The notes under the pieces: generated by a model
Seen by the model: the letters and a program-made list of their open reading frames with translations, nothing else
The model's database searches: none
What the model was told of the DNA's origin: nothing
Program-made: the position numbers and the translations under genes
Origin: Extensimonas vulgaris
GTDB taxonomy: Bacteria; Pseudomonadota; Gammaproteobacteria; Burkholderiales; Burkholderiaceae_C
Assembly: GCF_003337425.1 (NCBI RefSeq)
Contig: NZ_QPJU01000001.1
Span: forward strand, 62,001-126,000
DNA: 64,000 nucleotides
Direction of reading: 5' to 3'
Shown: one piece after another, positions 53,051 through 61,639 of the stretch
How the letters are laid out: every line of letters starts with the position of its first letter
Position numbering within the stretch: the stretch's first letter is position 1

Positions 53051-53794
53051 TCACGCACACCACGGCGAGGTCTTGGCGACGACATCCATCCACAGTGCCC
53101 AGCCGGCCATGGCACAGAGCAAGAGCCCGGCAAGCCGTGTCCCCCAATCGGCCCGCGTGGCATTGAGGCGCGAGCGCAATTGCCCCCAGATCCAAGGGCC
53201 GACCAGCAACCAGATGCCGCTGCCAATGCCGAACAGTGCCATGGCCCATGCGCCTTGCCATACCCCACCGCTCAAGGCCGCGACCAGCAGGGCGGAATAC
53301 AACAAGCTGCAAGGCATTAGCGCCCACAAAACCCCGACCACGCCTAGCCCCATGGGTGCTGCCGTCCATGCTTGCATGCGACGCCACACCGCACGGCCAG
53401 CGCGCTCCACCCAGGCCGGCTGGCGCGCTTGCAGCACCATCGCCAAGCCCCATGCCAGCACGGCCACGTGCATCAAAGTCCATACAGGCCGCAAGGCAGC
53501 CGTTTGCTGCGTCATCCAGGCCAAGCCATCCATGGCCAATGCAGCCAAGGCCCCTGCCAGTGCGTAACCTGCGAGCCGCCCGGCGTGAAAGGCCGTGAGC
53601 CGCTGAACCCCGCCGACATTGGCCCACAGCCGCCCCGCTGCTGCTGCGCTTGGCTCCACAGCGTCCCTTCTCACAACGGCTACCGTCGAAGCCCCTTGCA
53701 CCAACGCTGCACAGGGCGCCGCACACATGACAAGACAATGCGGCCCGCCGACCAAGCCCATGAACAGCGCTGTTAATGAAAAAGTGAGCAGCAT
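53051..53794 (-). CDS. DsbD_2/TauE-SafE-like membrane protein of the cco island
   Basis: A 247-residue membrane protein with about six helices. The start LTALFMGLVGGPHCLVMCAA carries the GGxHCxxMC motif seen in UreH/DsbD-like transmembrane proteins (often annotated as sulfite exporter TauE/SafE). LGVVGVLWALMPCSLLYSAL repeats a PC-containing helix. Proteins of this type occur beside cbb3 oxidase genes and are thought to aid metal or thiol handling for cytochrome assembly; the role here is inferred. It lies 32 bp after hemN on the same strand. Confidence 0.75.
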   Translation of the reverse strand: MLLTFSLTALFMGLVGGPHCLVMCAAPCAALVQGASTVAVVRRDAVEPSAAAAGRLWANVGGVQRLTAFHAGRLAGYALAGALAALAMDGLAWMTQQTAALRPVWTLMHVAVLAWGLAMVLQARQPAWVERAGRAVWRRMQAWTAAPMGLGVVGVLWALMPCSLLYSALLVAALSGGVWQGAWAMALFGIGSGIWLLVGPWIWGQLRSRLNATRADWGTRLAGLLLCAMAGWALWMDVVAKTSPWCA

Positions 53795-53826
53795 GCGCTG
53801 ATAGCACGGCCATCAAGGCCGACTTT

Positions 53827-55206
53827 TCAAATGATGCGCGAAAAACGCGCCCTGTTGCGATCGGCCTGCAGATAGCGATCAAACACCATCGCGATGCCGC
53901 GCACGAAAAACCATCCCATGGAAGTCACCCGAATGCCTTCGGATCCGAGTGCAACCAAACCATGCGCAGCCAACCCCTCCAACTGCTCCAGTTCTTGAGC
54001 GAAGTATTGGCGAAAATCAATCAGCCAAGCCTGCTCTATGGGTTCGAACAAAAGCTCGCCCTGGCACATCAGCGCCATGATGACAGCCCTGCGCACAAGG
54101 TCGTCGCGCGACAAAGCCAAGCCACGCACCACCGGCAGGCGACCGCGATCCAAAAAATCGTAATACTCTTCCAAGGTCTTGGCGTTCTGGCTGTAGGTGG
54201 CGCCAATCCGGCCAATGCCAGAAACGCCAAGGCCGATCAGGTCGCAATCGGGCTGCGTACTGTAGCCCTGAAAATTCCGATGCAAGCGCCCTTGCCGCTT
54301 GGCAACGGCCAGCGCGTCCGTGGGTAAAGCAAAATGGTCCATGCCCACGTACACATAACCGGCCGCCATCAAGGCTTCCAACGAGCGTGACAACATCGAC
54401 AGCTTGGCCTCGGCCCCTGGCAACTCCTCTGCATGGATGCGCCGCTGGGGCTTGAACCGGTCCGGCAGATGCGCATAGGCGTACAGCGCAATGCGGTCGG
54501 GCCGCAGCTGCTCAACGAGCGCCAAGGTTTGATCAAAAGACTCCGGCGTCTGTCGTGGCAAGCCATAGATCAAGTCCACGTTGACGGATTCGAATCCCAA
54601 GGTTCGCGCGGTCTCCACGAGCGCGAACACCTGCTCGGCCGGCTGGATGCGATGCACCGCCTTTTGCACCTTGGGATCAAAGTCCTGTACGCCGAAGCTC
54701 AACCGGTTGAAGCCGAGTTCTGCGAGCAGCGCCAGCCGCCCCGCATCCACCGTGCGCGGATCGACTTCGATGGAATATTCGCCACCCGCGGCCAACGCAA
54801 AATTGCGCTGAAGCATGACCATCAGCCTGCGCAAGCCTTCATCAGAAAGAAAAGTTGGCGTCCCTCCACCCAAATGCAGCTGGCTGACCTGTTGACCAGC
54901 GCCAAGTTGCGCCACATGCAAGTCGATTTCTTTACCCAAATAGTCCAGGTACAGCTCGGCACGTTCGTGATGCTTGGTGATGATCTTGTTGCACGCGCAG
55001 TAGTAGCACAGCGACTCACAAAATGGGATGTGCACGTAGATCGACAAAGGCAAAGCCGTAGCACCGCACAGACGGCGCTGGGTCAGCGCCAGCACGTAAT
55101 CCCTGTCGCGAAAAGCTTCGACGAAGCGATCAGCGGTAGGATACGAGGTGTAGCGGGGCCCTGGCACGTCGAACCGGCGCAGGAGCTCAGGCGAGACAAC
55201 AGTCAT
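53827..55206 (-). CDS. hemN: Oxygen-independent coproporphyrinogen III oxidase
   Basis: HemN is a radical-SAM enzyme making protoporphyrinogen IX without oxygen. The 459-residue protein has the cluster motif FCESLCYYCACN (C63, C67, C70, with the extra C72 of HemN). HLGGGTPTFLSDE, EVDPRTVD and NRLSFGVQDFDPKVQ follow. The ATG at 55206 has AAGGA nine bases upstream; the earlier TTG is less likely. A palindromic FNR-type box at 55261-55274 lies 55 bp before it, so anaerobic activation is likely. Confidence 0.9.
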   Translation of the reverse strand: MTVVSPELLRRFDVPGPRYTSYPTADRFVEAFRDRDYVLALTQRRLCGATALPLSIYVHIPFCESLCYYCACNKIITKHHERAELYLDYLGKEIDLHVAQLGAGQQVSQLHLGGGTPTFLSDEGLRRLMVMLQRNFALAAGGEYSIEVDPRTVDAGRLALLAELGFNRLSFGVQDFDPKVQKAVHRIQPAEQVFALVETARTLGFESVNVDLIYGLPRQTPESFDQTLALVEQLRPDRIALYAYAHLPDRFKPQRRIHAEELPGAEAKLSMLSRSLEALMAAGYVYVGMDHFALPTDALAVAKRQGRLHRNFQGYSTQPDCDLIGLGVSGIGRIGATYSQNAKTLEEYYDFLDRGRLPVVRGLALSRDDLVRRAVIMALMCQGELLFEPIEQAWLIDFRQYFAQELEQLEGLAAHGLVALGSEGIRVTSMGWFFVRGIAMVFDRYLQADRNRARFSRII

Positions 55207-55260
55207 ATCGATGAATCCTTGCGAATTTTGCAACTGTGCCTTAGGCTTGCAAGCAACTTA

Positions 55261-55274
55261 TTGACTTGAGTCAA
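55261..55274. promoter_or_regulatory. FNR-type box between hemN and fnr
   Basis: TTGACTTGAGTCAA is a perfect palindrome fitting the TTGAY-N4-RTCAA FNR/Anr consensus. Its centre is 61 bp before the hemN ATG and 72 bp before the fnr ATG. It may serve hemN activation and fnr autoregulation. Confidence 0.75.
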
Positions 55275-55339
55275 GCCACCAGTCATGTCGGCAAGCACTC
55301 CTTCGTGCGCGCAACCACCGTACCCTTACCTCAAAAGCC

Positions 55340-56062
55340 ATGAACCCTCAAACCTTCAAAGTTGCCTGTTCCAATTGCAATTTGCGCGAACTGTGCATGC
55401 CCGTAGGGCTGAGTGACGAACAACTGCAACGCATAGACGAGGCTGTTGCCGTGCGGCGCAAGGTCAAGCGCGGCGGCACCTTGTTTCGCAATGGCGAGGC
55501 ATTCACCTCTCTGTACGCGATTCGCACCGGCTTTTTCAAGACTTGCATCACTACGGAAGACGGCCGCGATCAGGTCACCGGCTTCCAGATGGCCGGGGAA
55601 ATCATCGGACTGGATGGCATTGTCAACGACCACCACAGCTGTGATGCAGTAGCGTTGGAAGACGCCGAGGTTTGCGTCATGCCGTTCGACCGCCTGGAAG
55701 AACTCTCTCGAGAAGTCACGGCATTGCAGCACCATGTGCACAAGATCATGAGCCGAGAAATCGTGCGTGAACATGGCGTCATGCTGTTGCTGGGGAGCAT
55801 GCGTGCCGAAGAACGCCTCGCTGCATTTCTACTCAACCTGGTGCAGCGCTTGCACGCCCGCGGATTCTCCCAGTCAGAATTGGTGCTACGCATGACGCGG
55901 GAAGAAATAGGAAGCTACCTAGGTCTCAAACTCGAAACCGTAAGCCGCACCTTTTCGAAGTTCGTCGATGACAAAATCATTGAAGTCAAGCAACGCCATG
56001 TCCGTATCTTGAACACCGATGCATTGCGCAACATCGTCAACAACCAACACGCGTGTCACTGA
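55340..56062 (+). CDS. fnr: FNR-family oxygen-sensing transcription regulator
   Basis: A 240-residue CRP/FNR regulator with the N-terminal cysteine cluster CSNCNLRELC (C10, C13, C19) and an internal cysteine (C101, HHSCDA) for a 4Fe-4S cluster. The cyclic-nucleotide-like beta roll follows. The helix-turn-helix reads TREEIGSYLGLKLETVSRTF, with the E-SR contacts for TTGAT half-sites. It should switch on hemN and the cbb3 oxidase genes when oxygen falls. It is divergent from hemN across the FNR box and convergent with the small membrane protein. Confidence 0.93.
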   Translation: MNPQTFKVACSNCNLRELCMPVGLSDEQLQRIDEAVAVRRKVKRGGTLFRNGEAFTSLYAIRTGFFKTCITTEDGRDQVTGFQMAGEIIGLDGIVNDHHSCDAVALEDAEVCVMPFDRLEELSREVTALQHHVHKIMSREIVREHGVMLLLGSMRAEERLAAFLLNLVQRLHARGFSQSELVLRMTREEIGSYLGLKLETVSRTFSKFVDDKIIEVKQRHVRILNTDALRNIVNNQHACH

Positions 56063-56078
56063 CCGTGCACGATCTCAC

Positions 56079-56372
56079 TCAAGAACAAATGGATGATTTT
56101 TGACAGTCTGCCGGCCGCTCATCTGCCGGCACGGGGCAGCGATTCAATTCGAAAGGTGACATTGCCAACAGTGTCGTCAAGGCACTAGAGGCCATGTTGA
56201 CAAACCAAAAGACAAAAAAAGCTATGGTGTAGATCGCCTCCCGCGAAAGCAAAATGGGGTGACCAAACCAATGCAACTCCTGGGGATCGACGAGTGCAAA
56301 CACCAGCATCTCCAGCACCCCTGCCATGAGGAATGCCGGCCAGGCAATCCACATCAAACGTTGCGACCACAT
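56079..56372 (-). CDS. Small membrane protein at the end of the cco cluster
   Basis: A 97-residue protein with two or three hydrophobic helices (MWIAWPAFLMAGVLEMLVFA and AIYTIAFFVFWFVNMASSAL) and a polar tail. No known domain is recognised; similar small proteins sit after ccoH in related bacteria. The ATG at 56372 has AAGGAGA upstream. It follows ccoH by 30 bp and so is probably the last gene of the ccoNOQP-G-H transcript. Confidence 0.7.
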   Translation of the reverse strand: MWSQRLMWIAWPAFLMAGVLEMLVFALVDPQELHWFGHPILLSREAIYTIAFFVFWFVNMASSALTTLLAMSPFELNRCPVPADERPADCQKSSICS

Positions 56373-56402
56373 ATATTGTCTCCTTCCATTTAGCACATTC
56401 TT

Positions 56403-56675
56403 TCAACGAGGCTGATCTTTGGTCGGCGTCAAAACATGGTTTCGCGCCTTCAGTGCAGGCGCCAAACTCCGACCAGAGTCGGCCAGAGACCGATTGATTT
56501 CAAGGCCATGCTGATAATAATCTTCATCTATCACAGGATCTGGATTATGAACAGCAAGCCATAGTGTGACAAAACCCGCGATAATGACGATTACCGGCCC
56601 AGCAATAAGCAACCACACATAACCAAATCGCCACCATGGCCTGGCATCAATTATTAACTTAGAACCCACCGGCAT
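56403..56675 (-). CDS. ccoH: FixH/CcoH-type cbb3 oxidase assembly protein
   Basis: A 90-residue single-span membrane protein of the FixH family: PWWRFGYVWLLIAGPVIVII (helix), then NPDPVIDEDYYQHGLEINR, the usual FixH signature. It assists assembly of the cbb3-type oxidase. It lies 29 bp after ccoG. Confidence 0.87.
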   Translation of the reverse strand: MPVGSKLIIDARPWWRFGYVWLLIAGPVIVIIAGFVTLWLAVHNPDPVIDEDYYQHGLEINRSLADSGRSLAPALKARNHVLTPTKDQPR

Positions 56676-56704
56676 CAGATACCTCCAAAAATAAAATTAA
56701 CCAT

Positions 56705-58150
56705 TTAGCGGGGAACCAAAAATACTGATTTCTCAACGACTTTGGCTTTTTCATCGAGCGACTCGATGATGAACCGTATGGGGTGCGAACCCGGTTCCAC
56801 TGCCGCATAGGGAATTTGAGCGCGTACCACGACCCACCGAGCTTCAGCAGGCCCCAGATCGACCTCATTCTCTGATGCTATCTCAATACCATCGATCCCT
56901 TCTACAGAAATACGATAATGATGCGCGCGCTCTGTGGCATTCATGATTTGCAAGCGATAGACATTCTCCAACTTACCACCAGCAACGATGCGTGACAGTG
57001 TGGCCCGATCCCGCACAACGTCTACCTTCATCGGGCTGCGCATCATCAAACTCGTCAACATCGCCACACAAAGCAATACCAGCAAAATGGTATATATGAT
57101 GATGCGCGGCCTGAATACTCTGCGCAACATTTGCGCACGCGTCCAATGGTTACGCAAACCATTTTGCGTAACATATCGTATCAAGCCTTTTGGATAATGC
57201 ATCTTCTCCATCACAGAGTCACATGCATCCACACATAAGCCGCAGCCTATACACTCATATTGCAATCCATTCCGGATATCAATGCCGGTAGGGCACACTT
57301 GAACACAAAGCGTACAGTCGATGCAATCTCCCAGTCCTTTTGCCTTGTGATCAATGTTTTTATTGCGCGGCCCACGGGGCTCGCCACGCTCTGCGTCATA
57401 ACTGACGATCAACGTATCTTTATCGAACATTGCGCTTTGGAAACGCGCATAAGGGCACATGTATTTACATACCTGTTCCCGCATGAAGCCAGCATTCCCA
57501 TAAGTCGCAAAACTATAAAATAACACCCAAAATATTTGCCAGCCCCCCTGAAACGCCAACAGTTCACCGCCCAACTGCCTTATGGGAACGAAATAGCCGA
57601 CGAAGGTAAAGCCCGTCCAAAGCGCAACCCCAATCCAAAGAAATTGCTTTAGAAATTTCTTGCGGATTTTTTCAAAATTCCAAGGTGCTGCATCGAGCCG
57701 CAATCGAGCGGTACGATCTCCTTCCACCTTATGCTCTATCCACATGAAGATTTCTGTATATACCGTTTGCGGACAGGCAAAACCACACCAAAGCCGTCCA
57801 GCCACAGCCGTAAACAAAAACAGAGAAAGCGCAGAAATAATCAGCAGGCCCGTCAAGTAAATAAAGTCCTGCGGATACAAAACCAGCCCAAAAATATAAA
57901 AACGCCTTGCCCCCAAATCAAAAAGCACGAGCTGTCGCTCGCCCCACTGAAGCCAAGGCAAGCCATAGAACACGAGCTGCGTGATGATCACCATCGCCAT
58001 CCGCCACCTGGAAAAAACACCAGAGATGGAGCGTGGATAAATCTTTTTATGTGCCTCATAAAAAGACACCAGCTCCTCAGATTCCGCAGAATCAGCAGGA
58101 GCTGGATTGATAGGGATGACCTTACGAGCCGACTGGTCAGAATGGTTCAT
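56705..58150 (-). CDS. ccoG: CcoG (FixG/RdxA-type) cytochrome c oxidase accessory protein
   Basis: A 481-residue polyferredoxin-like membrane protein. It has about five helices, CGFACPQTVYTEIFMWIE, and two 4Fe-4S motifs, CIDCTLCVQVCP and CIGCGLCVDAC. A C-terminal immunoglobulin-like domain follows. CcoG reduces copper for insertion into the CuB site of cbb3 oxidase. The coding sequence is A/T-rich compared with genes outside the island. It follows ccoP after 105 bp without a clear terminator. Confidence 0.92.
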   Translation of the reverse strand: MNHSDQSARKVIPINPAPADSAESEELVSFYEAHKKIYPRSISGVFSRWRMAMVIITQLVFYGLPWLQWGERQLVLFDLGARRFYIFGLVLYPQDFIYLTGLLIISALSLFLFTAVAGRLWCGFACPQTVYTEIFMWIEHKVEGDRTARLRLDAAPWNFEKIRKKFLKQFLWIGVALWTGFTFVGYFVPIRQLGGELLAFQGGWQIFWVLFYSFATYGNAGFMREQVCKYMCPYARFQSAMFDKDTLIVSYDAERGEPRGPRNKNIDHKAKGLGDCIDCTLCVQVCPTGIDIRNGLQYECIGCGLCVDACDSVMEKMHYPKGLIRYVTQNGLRNHWTRAQMLRRVFRPRIIIYTILLVLLCVAMLTSLMMRSPMKVDVVRDRATLSRIVAGGKLENVYRLQIMNATERAHHYRISVEGIDGIEIASENEVDLGPAEARWVVVRAQIPYAAVEPGSHPIRFIIESLDEKAKVVEKSVFLVPR

Positions 58151-58255
58151 GATTCAACGTACATTCTCATCCGCTGCAATATGGAATGATAAGCGCCGAA
58201 CCCCTCTCTCCGCTGCAACATTGCAGGCGCAGGGATCAGTTCGGCAAATCTTATT

Positions 58256-59173
58256 TCATTTTCCAACACTCTTTGGGTTATGTGACAGTCCCCAAACATA
58301 GGCCGTCAAAACACGGATCTGGTCTTCCGTCAGCTTGTCTTTTTGTGCTGGCATCTGGTTCGTTTTGCCATTGTTGATCATCGCAATGATGGCATCTTCG
58401 CCATATCCATGCAACCAAATATCATCCGTCAAGTTCGGCGCGCCGATATCCTGATTGCCTTTACCGTCTGCGCCATGGCAGGCAGCGCAAACCGCAAATT
58501 TGGGCTTGCCCAAAGCCGCACGCACCGAGTCATGAGGACTGTTCGAAAGGCTGAGCACATAGTGAGCTACGTTGCGAACATCATCGGCAGTTCCTACAGC
58601 CGCAGCCATGGGAGGCATGATGCCAATGCGACCATTGGTAATGGTTTCCTGAATTTTTTCAGGGGTTCCACCATGCAACCAATCATTGTCCGTCAAATTC
58701 GGAAACCCCTTGCTGCCGCGCGCATCAGAACCGTGGCATTGCGCACAATTGTTCATAAACAAGCGATCTCCAATAGCCATCGCTTGTGGGTCTTTTGCCA
58801 AATCCTCGATCTTCATTGCACGAAAACGGGCATACAAAGGCTCCAATTCAGCCTTCGCTTTTGCCATCTCGGCCTCATATTGCTTTTGCTCTGTCCAGCC
58901 GAGTTTGCCGCCGAATTTTCCGAGACCTGGGTAGGCAACCAGATAAACAATACCGAACACCAAAGTAATCACGAACAACCACACCCACCACCGCGGCAAT
59001 GGATTGTTCATTTCTGCCAGATTTTCATCCCAGACATGGCCAGTGGTGTTATCGCTGCTGGAAGCGACTTTTTTCCGCGCAGTCGTCCAAAGCAGCAAAA
59101 AACAGGCAACGATGCCGATGATGGTAATCCCCGCCACATAATGTGACCAAAAATCGCTTGTGAAATCGCTCAT
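58256..59173 (-). CDS. ccoP: cbb3 cytochrome oxidase subunit III CcoP (diheme)
   Basis: A 305-residue membrane-anchored diheme cytochrome c. It has an N-terminal helix, the FixP N domain (HVWDENLAEMNNPLPRWWVW) and a second helix. Two cytochrome c domains with CAQCHGSDARG and CAACHGADGKG follow. It relays electrons to CcoO/CcoN. It is 24 bp after ccoQ. Confidence 0.94.
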   Translation of the reverse strand: MSDFTSDFWSHYVAGITIIGIVACFLLLWTTARKKVASSSDNTTGHVWDENLAEMNNPLPRWWVWLFVITLVFGIVYLVAYPGLGKFGGKLGWTEQKQYEAEMAKAKAELEPLYARFRAMKIEDLAKDPQAMAIGDRLFMNNCAQCHGSDARGSKGFPNLTDNDWLHGGTPEKIQETITNGRIGIMPPMAAAVGTADDVRNVAHYVLSLSNSPHDSVRAALGKPKFAVCAACHGADGKGNQDIGAPNLTDDIWLHGYGEDAIIAMINNGKTNQMPAQKDKLTEDQIRVLTAYVWGLSHNPKSVGK

Positions 59174-59197
59174 GGGATTCTCTCGATGTGATTTGTA

Positions 59198-59335
59198 TTA
59201 TTCCTGCTCGAAAGGCAGATGCGCAGCCTCTTCGAATGCAGCCCGATTACGCCCCAAATAGGCCCACACGCATATTCCAATAAATGTGACCATGGAAAAA
59301 ACGGTGGTAACGACACGAAGAGTCGTAATATCCAT
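59198..59335 (-). CDS. ccoQ: cbb3 oxidase small subunit CcoQ
   Basis: A 45-residue single-helix protein (MDITTLRVVTTVFSMVTFIG, then ICVWAYLGRNRAAFEEAAHL). It matches CcoQ by position between ccoO and ccoP and by the WAY...F-EAA-LPF pattern. The ATG at 59335 is preceded by AAGGAGG. CcoQ stabilises the oxidase complex. Confidence 0.87.
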   Translation of the reverse strand: MDITTLRVVTTVFSMVTFIGICVWAYLGRNRAAFEEAAHLPFEQE

Positions 59336-59344
59336 ATCCCCTCC

Positions 59345-59971
59345 TTACTTTATGGCCCGGCCCAAGCTTTGCAGATAGGCAACCAGCGCCTCAAGCTCCG
59401 TCTTGCCCTTGACTTCATCTGCAGCCGCATTGATTTGATCATCCGTATAAGGAACACCCACGGTACGAAGTGCGCGCATGTGCGGAGCCATGACCGAAGG
59501 ATCCACCAGATTTTTAGCGAGCCATGGATAAGCGGGCATATTAGACTCGGGCACCACATCACGCGGATTATTCAAATGGATGCGATGCCATTCGTCACTG
59601 TACTTACCTCCCACGCGAGCCAGATCAGGCCCGGTGCGCTTGCTCCCCCACTGGAACGGATGGTCATATACAAACTCTCCCGCTACCGAATAGTGCCCAT
59701 AGCGCAGGGTTTCAGCGCGAAAAGGACGAATCATTTGCGAGTGACAGTTGTAGCAGCCCTCACGCTGGTAAATATCGCGACCTGCCAATTGCAGGGCGGT
59801 ATATGGCTCCACCCCTTTGACGGGCTCGGTGGTCGACTTTTGAAAAAACAGGGGGACGATTTCCACGAGACCACCAATCGCCACGACCAGCAAAATCAAA
59901 ACAATCATTAAAAAATTGCTGGTTTCAACCTTTTCGTGCGTGAAACCAGAGGATGTATTTGCATTAGACAT
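59345..59971 (-). CDS. ccoO: cbb3 cytochrome oxidase subunit II CcoO (monoheme)
   Basis: A 208-residue membrane-anchored cytochrome c. An N-terminal helix ([20 protein letters not shown]) precedes [14 protein letters not shown] (heme site) and [18 protein letters not shown]. The axial methionine region is [10 protein letters not shown]. It lies 21 bp after ccoN and 9 bp before ccoQ. Confidence 0.94.
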   Translation of the reverse strand: MSNANTSSGFTHEKVETSNFLMIVLILLVVAIGGLVEIVPLFFQKSTTEPVKGVEPYTALQLAGRDIYQREGCYNCHSQMIRPFRAETLRYGHYSVAGEFVYDHPFQWGSKRTGPDLARVGGKYSDEWHRIHLNNPRDVVPESNMPAYPWLAKNLVDPSVMAPHMRALRTVGVPYTDDQINAAADEVKGKTELEALVAYLQSLGRAIK

Positions 59972-59992
59972 GATGTCATTTCCTCCGTTGTA

Positions 59993-61435
59993 TCAGGCAT
60001 GAGCAGGGTTGACGGCCGGGATCGCCACTTTGACCGAGCGGCCAGAACTTGCAGTTTTCCACACGTTCCACAGCATCAACAGCATACCGCCCAGATAGAG
60101 CAAACCACCCATGAGACGGATCACATAGAAAGGGAATGTGGCCTTGACGCTTTCAACGAAAGTGTAGGTGAGCGTTCCATCAGGATTGATGGCGCGCCAC
60201 ATCAGCCCCTGCATTACCCCGGCAATCCACATCGATGCGATATACAGCACGATGCCAATCGTAGACATCCAGAAATGGACTTCGATCGCCTTGACGGAAT
60301 ACATTTTTTCTTTGCCGAACAGGCGCGGTACAAGGTAGTACAGCGTACCGATGGAAATCAAGCCCACCCAGCCCAGAGCGCCAGAATGCACATGGCCAAT
60401 CGTCCAATCGGTGTAGTGGCTCAGGGCATTGACCGTCTTGATCGACATCATGGGCCCTTCGAAGGTGGACATTCCGTAGAACGACAGCGAAACAATCAAG
60501 AAACGCAAAATAGGGTCGTCCCGCAGTTTGTGCCATGCACCGGACAAGGTCATGATGCCATTGATCATGCCGCCCCAGCTCGGTGCCAGCAGAATCAGCG
60601 AAAACACCATGCCGAGCGACTGTGTCCAGTCTGGCAAAGCAGTGTAGTGCAGATGGTGTGGGCCCGCCCACATATAGGTAAAGATCAGCGCCCAGAAGTG
60701 GACGATGGACAGCCGATAGCTATAAACAGGACGCCCTGCCTGTTTGGGAATGAAGTAATACATCATGCCCAAAAAGCCTGCTGTGAGGAAAAAGCCAACG
60801 GCATTGTGGCCATACCACCATTGCACCATGGCATCTTGCACACCCGCATAAGCCGAATAGCTCTTCATCCAGCCAGCCGGAACTTCGGCGCTGTTCACAA
60901 CGTGCAGCAAAGCGACAGCAATGATGAAGGCTCCATAAAACCAATTTGCTACGTAGATATGCTTGACCTTGCGCACGCCTATCGTGCCGAAGAACACAAC
61001 GGCATAAGCCACCCACACGAGGGTGATGAGGATATCGATAGGCCACTCGAGCTCGGCATATTCTTTGCTGGTCGTGTAGCCCAGCGGCAGGCTGATGGCC
61101 GCAGCGAGGATCACCAGTTGCCAGCCCCAGAATGTGAACGAAGCCAAAGGTCCGGCGAACAAACGCGTCTGGCACGTCCGCTGTACCACGTAGTAGCTGG
61201 ACGCGAAGAGAGCGCAGCCGCCAAATGCAAAAATCACTGCATTGGTGTGAAGCGGACGCAATCGTCCGTAGGTGAGCCACGGTATACCCAGGTTGAGTTC
61301 CGGCCATGTCAACTGGGCCGCGATGATCACGCCCACCAGCATGCCGACCACCCCCCACACGCCCGCCATGATTGCGAACTGGCGCACTACGGTGTCGTTG
61401 TAATGCGCAACATCTTTCTTAACTGAAGAATCCAT
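59993..61435 (-). CDS. ccoN: cbb3 cytochrome oxidase subunit I CcoN
   Basis: A 480-residue heme-copper oxidase catalytic subunit with about twelve helices. The histidine ligands lie in [15 protein letters not shown], in [13 protein letters not shown] (CuB/cross-linked Tyr region) and in [17 protein letters not shown]. It reduces O2 to water at very low oxygen. It is the first gene of ccoNOQP, preceded by an FNR-type box at 61492. Confidence 0.95.
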   Translation of the reverse strand: MDSSVKKDVAHYNDTVVRQFAIMAGVWGVVGMLVGVIIAAQLTWPELNLGIPWLTYGRLRPLHTNAVIFAFGGCALFASSYYVVQRTCQTRLFAGPLASFTFWGWQLVILAAAISLPLGYTTSKEYAELEWPIDILITLVWVAYAVVFFGTIGVRKVKHIYVANWFYGAFIIAVALLHVVNSAEVPAGWMKSYSAYAGVQDAMVQWWYGHNAVGFFLTAGFLGMMYYFIPKQAGRPVYSYRLSIVHFWALIFTYMWAGPHHLHYTALPDWTQSLGMVFSLILLAPSWGGMINGIMTLSGAWHKLRDDPILRFLIVSLSFYGMSTFEGPMMSIKTVNALSHYTDWTIGHVHSGALGWVGLISIGTLYYLVPRLFGKEKMYSVKAIEVHFWMSTIGIVLYIASMWIAGVMQGLMWRAINPDGTLTYTFVESVKATFPFYVIRLMGGLLYLGGMLLMLWNVWKTASSGRSVKVAIPAVNPAHA

Positions 61436-61491
61436 CTGGCACCTCGTTTTTTATTGCAAAAGAAGTTTCGATCAGACAAGGCCAACCCTCG

Positions 61492-61505
61492 TTGATGCAA
61501 GTCAA
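61492..61505. promoter_or_regulatory. FNR-type box upstream of ccoN
   Basis: TTGATGCAAGTCAA fits TTGAT-N4-RTCAA. Its centre lies 63 bp before the ccoN ATG, nearly the same spacing as the box before hemN. It overlaps the ccoS stop codon. Confidence 0.72.
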
Positions 61506-61639
61506 CCATCTTTGAGAATGCGCTCACCCTCCTGTTCGACGCTGTCGAACTGCCCGCTGTGGATGGCCCACCATAGCCCCGCCAAGATGAGCAGGACCAG
61601 CACGACTGAAAGCGGAATCAGTAAATAAAGGATGTCCAT
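61502..61639 (-). CDS. ccoS: CcoS cbb3 oxidase maturation protein
   Basis: A 45-residue single-helix protein (MDILYLLIPLSVVLVLLILA, then GLWWAIHSGQFDSVEQEGER), typical of CcoS (FixS), with the conserved WAI-SGQFDD-like motif. It helps insert heme and copper into the oxidase. Its ATG shares a base with the ccoI stop (TGATG), so the two are translationally coupled. Confidence 0.9.
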   Translation of the reverse strand: MDILYLLIPLSVVLVLLILAGLWWAIHSGQFDSVEQEGERILKDG

